NCBI GenBank assembly: GCA_030323885.1
Contig: CM059186.1
Span: forward strand, 171,539,230 to 171,603,229
Direction: 5' to 3'
Source of the DNA: Branchipolynoe longqiensis
Lineage: Eukaryota > Annelida > Polychaeta > Phyllodocida > Polynoidae
DNA: 64,000 nucleotides
Made by a program: the position numbers and the translations under genes. Position 1 is the stretch's first letter. Every line of letters starts with the position of its first letter. Positions 33,604 to 44,172 of the stretch are shown piece after piece. The notes below the pieces were generated by a model that had not been told where the DNA came from, searched no databases, and saw only the letters and a program-made list of their open reading frames with translations.

Positions 33604-33935
33604 GTAATGGCCCACGGCCCTCCGACTCACCCTTTCTCACACGAAAGAACACCAAGATTCAATTCAGTGTACGCTTCACCTGGTTTATTGAACCCTCTGC
33701 TCTCCGCGGCGTCAGTAGTTGTCTGACCCGCCCCCTGACTCGCCAGATCCCACATCGACTCTATAGGTGTGTGTGGGGGGTCGGTCAACCACACGCAGTA
33801 GAGGTCAGCTCAGTTGGGGTCTGACCGGTGGTGACCCGTGCCGCCACCTAGCGCAGTGTAGTGGAACTGCGCTGATGGCGTCGTAGTCTCCGCTGCTACC
33901 GCGTGATAGTAGAGCTCATGTTCAGACTACTACAC
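33604..33935 (-). repeat. 3' LTR of the gypsy element
   Basis: 332 bp. With the exact 4-bp TSD the LTR ends read (minus strand) GTGTAG...ATTAC; shifting by one base gives canonical TGTAG...TTACA but loses the TSD match. Confidence 0.9.
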
Positions 33936-33945
33936 TGCCCCCCTT
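33936..33945 (-). promoter_or_regulatory. Polypurine tract
   Basis: AAGGGGGGCA on the minus strand, immediately upstream of the 3' LTR, as expected for plus-strand DNA priming. Confidence 0.75.
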
Positions 33946-35562
33946 AGAGTCTCACCGGTTGCAGACTGCAAACCGATGAGAATCGAGAAATGATAGAAGT
34001 CAACATGAGAACTAACTTGAAAGGGAGAGAAGCCTTACAAAGCTATGTATCCTTTTGCGCAATTCCTAGACCTGCCTGCAGCGAAATAGCGATATGAATC
34101 TAGCTAGCTGCAAGGCAAACATGTCATCAGTCTAGGTGAAGAAAGAGTCTTTAAATGAGTCGCACAAAGACGACCTCTCCCAGCATCTATGTAGTTGGTG
34201 TATAGAATGTTTTTTGCTGGGAGAGAATTCATACCCCACAAGTGGAACCCCCTTGACAGAAGGAAGCAAGGAACTACTCAGTCCGCCCCCCGCCGCCCCC
34301 CATCTCAGAAGAACCGTTAGCGGGGCGCTCCTCCTTCTACGCGGAGCGGCTCCTCTTCGAGCTTCCTCAGTCCGTCCTCCTTGTGCTCGCGTCGCCTGGC
34401 CAGTAGATCACAGACGGTATTACACCGCGGACACGCCAAACAGCCACACCCAGGACCCGCCACGCTCGGTGCCCCGCTCCGGTGCAGAATGCATGAAAGT
34501 AGAAGGGCGGTGTTACTTATAACAATTGAGAAAGTCTCCGCAGATACAACGTTCAGGAATGCAATACATTTTATAAGAAGCAATGGGCGCCAGCAAGAAC
34601 CCGGCCTCCTACAAAGAAAATTACACCCCATGTGCATCCTCCCCTGTTATAACAGGAGCCGACGCACACGCTGTCAATCATGTTCTGCCGGAAGCGCTTA
34701 CCATAGTAGTAATTTTAAAATAAAGAATGCAGCATAAAATAAGAGCCAGGGCGACACTGCATAGGAAAATCTTTTAGTGTAAAATGGACAGTGTCCACCC
34801 ACCAACTCCCACACCATCGACCACCCCGTTCCACTAAATAAATTTAGAATATAATATTTCCTAATAGTGTGGAACAAGGAAGTCAAAACGGGGTGAAAGT
34901 TGAGGAATATTTTAGAAATAATTTATTTAGTATATATATATATAAAAAAAATTATTCCGACCCCTACTGCAGAAAAATAGGCAGAACACAAGAAGCTAGA
35001 TCCTCCAATCGGGAGAAAGCTAAGCTCTTCACCATAACATATATCATGAACAATCGTACTGCAAAAGAAAAATAATATTGGAATAAAGCAGTACGATATG
35101 CTAAATACATTATGGTTATCAATGTAACAATAGCACCGTAGTACTAAAAAGGTATATACAATGTTATATTAGTTATAATATACATATATATACAAGGCGG
35201 TATCCACCTCCTGAAGGGAGATGAACTATCAGAAAAAAAGAATTATTTTATATAACATTAATGTGTATAATTATATAAAAAAAAATTAATAACCGCCACA
35301 GGGGTGCTGGTCTTTCAATAACCCCCGACGTGGAACCCAAAATCCCTCAGACAGGGCTAGCGCCGATCACCTGCGCGAGCAGTTAACCACCGCTAACCTA
35401 ACTGCCACCTGTCATCCGAGAAACCACGATATCCAGAATCCCTCGGACAGAGGAGAGCGACGCCCAACTGTACCAACAGTTACACGTCGTCCACCACCCT
35501 GTCACCTGTCACCTGAATTTCGACGTGACGTCCAAAACTGACTAGACAGGACAGAACGACGA
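33946..35562 (-). other. Gypsy 3' non-coding region
   Basis: About 1.6 kb between the third ORF and the polypurine tract. No supported ORF. 35325-35560 contains degenerate direct repeats (ATCCCTCGGACAG, CACCTGTCACCTG). 34860-35300 is AT-rich. Confidence 0.65.
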
Positions 35563-38500
35563 CTAATCGCCGTCCACCTTCCCGTCACCTGTCATCTGAA
35601 CGTCGCCGTCAGCGTCAGCAGGCGCCCTTGCCAGCAGCGCCCGATGTGCCGCAGCAGCATCAGCCACCAAGCTGGCCGGCAGGCCGTGCAGCCTGTCCTC
35701 GACGCTGAAGCCGGAAAGATCCAAAGTGCGCAATGAACCATCCCAACTCCGGAAGTCCGAGTGGAACGCGGCAGAAAAAGTCATGTCGATATCGTCAATG
35801 ACTGAAGCCTGCCGCGCCCTCTGCTCGCGTGATACCGCCAACTTCCGTTCGACAATCTTTTTGTCCTCCACGACATTGTCTAAGTCAGTACCACGCCTTC
35901 CCTCAGCCTGACGCGTCAGAACTTCTTGCGTCTGCGCGACGACCGCATCAAAGCCCCCAATGAAGGCTTTAACCAGGCCGCCGACCGACTCCGAAATTCT
36001 GGCCGTAACGTCTGCACGGTTGGCCTCGCAGAGACGCTCCGTGATACCGTCCAACGCCAGAGCGACACCGTGATCAACCAGCGGGGCCGCAGCCACCACC
36101 GATTGCACAGGCATCACCTCCGGAGATGAACTAACCACAGGACCAGTCGCCGCTGGTTTCACAACCGAGCTCGCAGACGGCGTCCCTGCCAACTGAGAGG
36201 CAGATCCCGCAGCCGCCGACACACGTCGCCGCGGAACCTGACCCAATGACACTGGGTGCGACACCGATGCCACTGGCACCGTCGCCACGGTCGCCGGAGC
36301 CCGAGCCACCACCGCACTCAAAGTGTTGGGTGTCAGCTCAGTCACCAGCTTCCGACGCTTACGACGGCGCACGCCCCTCGACCCAATCGCCTCCGGATTG
36401 ATAGTCACGACCGGCAACTCAGGCCAGTCTCCCAACCCCTGCTGGGCAGCAGATGAAGGGGGTGGAGGCGGCGGTGGGGGAGGCGAAGCTGACCTGTCCG
36501 ACCCCTGGTTCCGCTGCAGCTCAATGGCAGAGCCATCGCGCAACGGCACCAGGGACGAGGACCTCTTACCTCTCCCCTTGCCTTTCCCCTGGATGGACCT
36601 AGCACCCCGCCCAGAGCTCGAAGAGGCCACAGGAGCTGCTCGCCCCTGCTGGTCCCTCCTCACGGCAACAGCACCACGACCCCTGCCCCGTTTCGCCGAA
36701 GATGCGCCGCGACCAGCGAAAAACCGCTCACGCCGCACCTCCGCCGACCCGGGAACATACACAAACAGGGCGATCAACCTGTGCTGCTTGGGCAGCACCA
36801 GGGTCTCCCTGCTGAAGTGGAAGTCAGTGCGCTGCTTCATCGTGAAGGACACCGCTCTCTTCGACACGGACTGAGGATTCCACTGAATCTCACCCAGTCC
36901 CTTCACGACGTCATATAGCATGCGTCCCTGGCCCTCCAGCAGATGCCTGATCATCTCACCGCGGCGAGCAGTCGAGAAGTACTGCCCAGTCGCCTTAAGC
37001 GTTGGACACCCCTCCGAACCACTCGCCACGTTAAACGGTCGTGTGCACCTCCATAGAGGAGCGGTGTGAAGGTGGTTCTCGCAAATATGCCGAGCCAACG
37101 CCCCCCACCGCAGAAACAGCTTTGGCACCGGTCTCCGCCCCACCGGGTTCAGCTCACAGAACAGGCAAGCCTGTCCCGGGCGAAACACACGGCGGACGTA
37201 CCCCAGGCACGCCAGTTCCTGCTTCGTGTAACCATCCTCCCTCGCTGGATTTCTCAACGCCTCAAATAAATTGCATAAATGGGCGTTGTACCACTCCAAC
37301 GGTATACGAGGATGGCAATCAGGCTCCGTCCAGCCCTCGTCATCGGAGACCCCGTAATCTCCGTGAGGGTCCTGGGACCGCATGACCCGCTGGAGCCCAT
37401 GCTCCCAAACCACATAGTCCCTTAGGCTACATGGCTCCACATGAGGGTCGTTCCACAGCCGCGACAGGGTACCCTCTGTCAAACCAGCCACGTTCCCCGA
37501 AAGAAACCGCGACAGCTTAACAGGTCCCCCCCCTCGCGACCTGACAATCCACTCAGATGATGGAGTAGGGTCCTCACCGATCCGATACCCAAGCTCCACC
37601 CCATATTCACAGCTGACCGACCAACATGCAAGCATGTAGGCCACCCGACCCGTACTCCGATCACCCCCCCCCCTGTCCTTGCCCAGAACAGGAAGCGGCC
37701 GATCTCGACGGACGTGCAGTCTCTGAACTGCCGCCAGCTGGAACGTCGTCAACGTCCACGGTTCGTTTGGAACCATCGCTATTATGATAGCGATAGTCAA
37801 ACGAACCATATGACACCTTTGCAGGAGGGATCGATGCCTTAGAGGGCACCGACACAACCTCCGAGCGAGGACTAGTGTCACGCTGTACAGAGGCTTTAGC
37901 CTGCTCTACAGCCGTCCTCACCTGCGCCTCCGTCAACGCACCGGACTCACGAGAAGGGGCAGGAGGCCGAAGCAGCTCACCGCCCACAACCGGGGTAGAC
38001 TCGACAGAGTCGACGTCCATCCCCACCACAGAACCTCCCCCTACTGACCGTCCCTCGTCATGAGGTGCCGGCGCCAGACTCCCTAAGGTTCTAGCGCCAA
38101 CATCCTCAGAGCCTGTGGACGGTAACATAGGGGGTCGGACAGCAACTTCAGTCGGCAGTACCACCTGGCAAGAACCCGATGAACTACCGCTAAGAGGCTG
38201 CGCCATCCTCACATCAGCTGGGCTGAGCGAGAACGGATCCGTGCGGGACGAACTCACCGACTCCCTCAAAGCCGCAGCTGCCACTCCCGAAAGCGTGCCA
38301 ACTCGTCAGCTTTTACCACAGCCCCTATGCTAGTGAGTATGGAAGCTACGCATGGACCGGTGGATACCTCAGGGGAACGTAACGACAGGCTAGCTACTCC
38401 AGGAGGAGAAACCAGCCCAACCGCCGTAACCCGCTGAGGACCTCTTACCACAGCCAACAAGGGCGACAATAGGGGACTAGACAGCTGCGGGGAGACTGTA

Positions 38501-38658
38501 GCAACAATCTCCCTACCGCCTAAAGGCCTAATGGTCCCTATACAGGATAAACCCGTCGCCTCAACCCCCTCGGCCTCATTGAAGAGTATCCCGAGAGAGT
38601 CTGTAGCCTCAGCTCCCCCTAATGGAGTGCTGGGCGAATCTAGAATATCGTCCGACAT
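35563..38658 (-). pseudogene. Gypsy third ORF, unknown function (two frameshifts)
   Basis: Three overlapping frames (38658-38266, 38284-37661, 37881-35563) continue one another and would total roughly 1,000 aa. The junctions are near 38270 and in a G10 homopolymer at about 37663-37673. The first third is Ser/Pro/Val-rich and disordered-looking. The middle has CLFC followed 19-20 residues later by HICENHLH, a possible C2H2 zinc site. The last part has a Gly/Arg-rich stretch, a poly-Pro run, a basic RRRKRRK signal and a region rich in Ala/Val. I see no signal peptide, transmembrane helix or furin site, so it does not look like an envelope gene despite its env position. Not recognised; its length and G/C-rich third positions suggest it was a functional protein. 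Confidence 0.6.
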
Positions 38659-39681
38659 GGTTCAAACACAACGAACTGCCACAGCAGCTCAAGTTGTGTG
38701 TCCCACGCCCGACGATCGCCGTACACGCTGTGTCGAGTCTGCGCGATAAACGCACAGACCAACACAGACGCGGCCGGCCTTGCTGTATCCCTAAAGTGTT
38801 ATGCAACAACCAAGTACAAAATGAGGAATACGCGAACAGATAGGATCAATGTCCGAGGACAAATACACCCACCTTGTCTGCCGGCAGCCGGTAGAGTGAC
38901 TGGCTCCACGTCCCCCCTCGCAGAACCGCAGAGTCCAGTCGGCGTACCAACCAGAGAATGATTGGCTCCCCCGCAAAACACCAGGTGCGCCACCGGTGCA
39001 GCTAGCGTGACCTACATAGGAACCAAGCCAAATCACCCGACGGCGGCATTCCCCGTCCCCCCGCAGTACCGCTGACGTCACCGCACCACGTGGTCACGGA
39101 GAAACCCCAACCGCAGAATAACAGGGTGACCTAGTTAGCTCAACCACAAAGCCCGCCCGCCAGCTAGTGCACAATACTGAGCCACCCCCGGCGACAGATC
39201 CCCGGCCCTCACGCAGTACCCACCAAACAACAACACGTACTGCGTAGCGCCAGCAACCTACCCGCCCGGTTACACGCACATGCTATAAGTGACCCAATTA
39301 CGCCTAACCAACAGTCACACAAGTTACACACCCATGCCCGCAGCGAACACAAACACTCCCTCGGTCATAGCAGCTAAAACGCAGTACGCCCCGTCAACAA
39401 TAACCAACGCGTTAGACAAGAAATAGCAGATAATCAACACACGGCTTAGGCAAAGGCATTACGCAGAACAGTAGTAACTGCGCCCATTCATTGGCGCCCC
39501 CGGGGCCCCCGGTCTTTCCCCACCATTCTCAAATAACTGCGTAGTAAAGTCTAACTGAACATATATACTGCGTTACTCGTTGTGTGACAGGGATCAGCGT
39601 ATCTCATGTACAACCAACCCCTGGAGACCAGACAACACCAGGGTGGAGTAGCCTAATACCTACTACCCCACCCCATACCAG
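38659..39681 (-). other. Gypsy spacer between integrase and third ORF
   Basis: About 1 kb without a supported ORF. Strikingly enriched in ACTGCG/CGCAGT: eight sites between 39062 and 39690. May hold a promoter or splice acceptor for the third ORF; nothing proven. Confidence 0.6.
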
Positions 39682-42600
39682 TTAACTGCGTCGTAATGCT
39701 AACCGCTCAGATCGCCGCACAGGCGGTACATCTGAACCCACATCAGACCCCTGTCCAACCGGTACAAAGTCGCTGTCACTCCCCGAGCTACTGCGTACAG
39801 AAACAATACTATCGACATCAGACACTGATCTAGAACGACGCCGACGTTTATTCTTCCGTTTATTAGGCCTATGCCGCCTAGGGCGCATAGCCTCCCCCGC
39901 AGTAACTGGAAGCCCAGGTACTTTCTTCTGACTAACCACATCCATAGTGCCAGCCTCCACCCTCGCAGGTGCGGGCTCGTCCCCTACATGTGCATCTAGC
40001 CAGGAGGATGGTCCAGCGTTTCTAGACATCTGCTCGGTGTAAAGCTTAAGACGTCTAACGTTAGATTTACGGTATTTACCATCCCTGCCCTTCATAATAA
40101 CTGTGGTGTCAGAGACAACTTCTGTTATAGTAAAGGGACCATCCCAATTCTTTGCGAGTTTGACCCGAGCTAGCGGCGCATGATACCGCACCACCCGGTC
40201 CCCCACTTTGAACTGGCGCCACGCAGCAGGCCCATAGTCAGATTTCTGACGAACCGCTGCCCGACCTAAAGCATCGCGAACTGCGCTATACGCGTGGTGA
40301 AAGCAATGCTCCAAACATCTTACAAACACGATCTCACAAGGCCGGTCTACTTGACGATTCACCACCCCAAACTGCAGATCAGCTGCTAGTCGGAGCTCCT
40401 CCCCAAATAGTAACCTGTTCGGAGTCACACCCGTAGATGCGTGCTCCGTACAGTTATATGCGTGTGCCACAAACTTGACCTGTAAATCCCAATCATCTTG
40501 AAAGTCATTTACGGTACAAGCCAACGCAGATATCAACGTCTTATTAAAACGCTCTACCATACCATCCGATTGTGGACAGTACGGGTTCGTACGCGTTTTT
40601 TTAACACCCAGCTAGCGCAACATGGACTGGAACAGTGTGGACTCAAATTCCCGTCCTTGATCCGAATGGATCCGCATCGGGGCACCGAATATCAAAACCC
40701 AGTTATCCACCAACGCCTGCGCTGCAGTGGGTGCAGTGTGATCTTTTAAGGGGTACACTTGCACGTATTTAGTGTAATAGTCTTGGACTACCATCATCAC
40801 CACATTCCCCCTAGACGTCGTCTTAAACCCGGACACAAAGTCACACGCTAGACGGCGCCACCGATGCCCAGACAATTCCTGAGTCAACGGTAACTGCACG
40901 ATCCCATCACCTGGCTTAACCACCTGACACTTATGGCAAGTGCGTACCCACCGCCTAATATCAGACGTCATGCCAGGCCAATAGAACCGCCAAGCTAAAC
41001 GCTTGGTGGAGCAAACACGTCCAAAGTGCGTAGCTGTAGAATGCCCATGACAAAACAACAACACATCATCGCGCAATGCAAATGGCACGACGATCTGCAG
41101 GCGACTGCGTAGGTCTTCACCCACTACCTTCCACCTGCAGAGCACACCCTCACGCAGTTCCAGCAGATCCCATTGATTTATAATCTTACGAGTCTCCGCA
41201 TTCTCCACCGCCAGCTCGTCACGCAGAGGTTTCGAGCGGCCCACCTCCAACCACTTGATTACACGCAGTATGGAGGGATCTTGGCGCTGCGCCAAGCGAA
41301 CCTCTGATAACGTCCAAAGTTCATCATCATCTATGTCCGCCAGACGCATCGCAGCAATTGCTGCGAGTACACAATTATGCGCGCCGCAGTCTGTGCAATC
41401 ACCCCGGCCGCACTTACGCACCGGGATTCTACTCAGACTATCTGCGTTGATATGATCCACCCCTTTTCTGTACACAATGTGCTCATTCGTCACACCGTAT
41501 TCAGACAACGTGGCCAACCAATGCCCCATCATCCCCTCCGCCTCCTTGAAATTCAACAACCAACGAAGAGAATGATGATCCGTCCGGATAATAAAATCCG
41601 ACCCTATCAGAAAATGTTTCCACTTCCTGCTATACACGACGATAGCCATCAACTCTCGCTTCGTCGTGCAGTAATTCCGCTGCGCTTTATTAAGTTTGTT
41701 ACTTGCAAAAGACAACGGGACCTCCACCCCATCCTGAACCTGACTTAATACGCCTGAGATCGCAAACCCTGACGCATCAGTGTCCAGAATGAACCGCCCC
41801 ACTGCCCGCGGATATCGCAGCACTGGGGTCTGAGTAAAGGCACGTTTCAAGCCCAGAAATGCCGCCTCCTGAGCGTCGCCCCACACAAATTTTATTTTTT
41901 TCGCGGTAACGACCAAGTCCTGCAAAGGAACAGCTAACCGCGCAAAATCAGCAATGAAATCGCGATAGTATGACACAAACCCAAGGAATGATCTCACTTC
42001 CTTCATATCCTCAGGTCTGGGCCACCCCGCAATTGCAGAGAGCTTTTCCGGATCCGCCTTAATCCCCCTCGCAGAAACTACCCGCCCTAGGTACTGCGTC
42101 TCACGCCTAAAAAGTCTACACTTTGAAGCCTTGAGTCTCAGCCCATAGGAACGTAAACGATCGAACACTGCTTGAAGCCTATCCTGACATTCGGTCAGTG
42201 TCCGACCAAAAACAATGATATCATCCAAATACACCAAGCAGATCTTCCACTGAAGACCCGCTAGCATATCCGTCATCATCTTCTCGAACGTGGCTGGAGC
42301 ATTACACAACCCTAAACGGCATCACGTTCCACTCAAATAAGCCTAAGTGAGTACTAAAAGCAGTCTTAGCAATATCCCCCGGATCCATAGCAACCTGATG
42401 ATACCCAGATTGCAGATCCAGAGTGCAAAACCACTCATTACCCCCTAAACTTTCGAGCGACTCATCTATGCGCGGCAATGGGTAAGCATTCTTCCGCGTC
42501 ACAGTATTGAGTTTTTTATAGTCAATGCAAAAACGGATTGAACCATCTTTTTTCTTGACTAAATGGACAGGTGAACTCCACGGTGAATCACTACTCCTAA

Positions 42601-44170
42601 TCACTCCACTATCCAGCAGCTTATGCAACTCCGTCTCCAATGCTTCCTTCTTGGAATGCACGAAACGCCGATAGGGAATCCTAAAAGCAGCCGACTCACC
42701 GACATCAATGCCATGCTTCACCACCTCAGTCCAGCCTAATGTCTCACCAGGCACTGCAAAAACCTGAATATTTCTACCCAGAAATTCAACTACCCGAGAG
42801 CGATCAGACTCATCAACCACCTCACACCCCATAGCTAAAGGTATAAGATGGGCAGGCAAGCTCCCATCGAGGGTCCGAGATACCACAGAAGGTGCCACGC
42901 ACTCCTCCGTCGTACCAAAAGTAACCACATCGGCCACCGCCCCCAACGCAGCAACGCCCACTTCCCCTCTACTACTCACAATACTAGAGGAGCAATCCAA
43001 CTGCGCCGTCCGCACGACACGCAGTCCAGGCCAACCACTGCCCCAATTACTCAGTAACTGCGAACAGCTGACCGCAACACACCGCCCCGCACCAACCCCG
43101 TCCACTGGGCCAACTGCGTCAACAGCTGACTCAGTGACCTCGTCACCGCGAGCAATGTTTACATCGGATTGTTTAGACAACTCCGCCTTAGCGTATTCAC
43201 CATGAACATCACCAAAGTCAGTAGCCTCACCCAACAACCCGATAGTTGTACCCCTCCGTAATCTAACCGCATACCGATTCGGATTAAACAACGGTACAAC
43301 TGAGTTAACAGGACTCCACACCAGCGTATTCTGACCTACTAATCCCAGCTCATGCAACTCTGAGACCATCGGCTCAAATAGGCTCTGGTGATCACCGTCA
43401 ACTCCTACAGCTGTAATTTTAACATCACAACCGGTCATCGGAGCAATGCGAATATCTTGTGCGACAGCAGACACAGTCTGACTATCGCGACGTAATTCAC
43501 ACTGCACCGTGAGTTGATACGGATATCGAAGATATAGGCTGCCTGCCCGCCGCAGCTCACAACCATAATACTCCAAAAATTCCGCACCCAAAATACCATC
43601 CTCTGAAATATCGGAAACAGTAGGGGCATAATGAAATATTTTCCCCCCGATCTCCAGAGATAGTATGGCTTGTCCGTACTGCTTGAGTGGTGCTCCGGTG
43701 ACAGTGACAGGCTTCACGCTATTATCGAAAAACACCTTATCACCGTCCAACTTATCGAAGAATTTTTGTCCAACACATGTGACCGCAGCCCCACTGTCTA
43801 TTAAAAAATACCCGATAGTCCCTCTAACACACACTCTCACATACCACCGTTTCCCGTCCAACGTCCAGAAAGTGGAATCCACGAATAAGCGTTTACCACA
43901 AGGGTGAGACAGGTCGCACCCCTGACGCTGTACTATAAATTGCATACAGTCGTCCAAAGGTGCGGGAGCCAAAGCAGAAACGCAACGCGCTATCTGCTTC
44001 ATGCCATCCCACAATACCGACTCCACTGGGATAGAATCACCAGGGGCGATCACCGGCGGTCCCGCGCTAGCATCAGACTGCACACCGGCTTCCTTGATAG
44101 TCAACACCGCATCCGCTTTGGCGGTATCCGGGCTTGCCAATTGGGTTGGGCCTACGCCCAAATGGTCCAA
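39682..44170 (-). pseudogene. pol: Gypsy pol: protease, reverse transcriptase, RNase H, integrase
   Basis: Entered from gag by a probable -1 frameshift. Aspartic protease: LIDSGAAVTC (residues 124-133 of the frame) and ILGAEFL. RT: IRFCIDYKKLN, TLDLQSGYHQ, then YLDD. RNase H: FILDTDASGFA, KRELMAI, RTDHHSL, NADSLSR. Integrase: an HHCC zinc finger (HGHSTATHFG...CHKC), core Asp in ACDFVSG, Asp in HSDQGREF, and Glu in SDGMVERFNK. A GPY/F-type module (NWDGPFTI) and a basic tail follow. PR-RT-RH-IN order defines Ty3/gypsy. Lesions: an extra G at about 42310 just after the MPFR motif shifts the RT frame, and a TAG at 40609-40611 interrupts the integrase core between its second Asp and the Glu. Otherwise the domains are well kept. 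Confidence 0.92.
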
Positions 44171-44172
44171 CC

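Noticed and set aside
34317..34637. 106-codon Cys-rich frame in the gypsy 3' region
   Set aside because: Overlapped by equal-length frames on the other strand, with no recognisable motif; likely chance in GC-rich sequence.
35563..38658. Envelope gene making the gypsy element an errantivirus-like retrovirus
   Set aside because: No signal peptide, transmembrane segment or cleavage site is visible.
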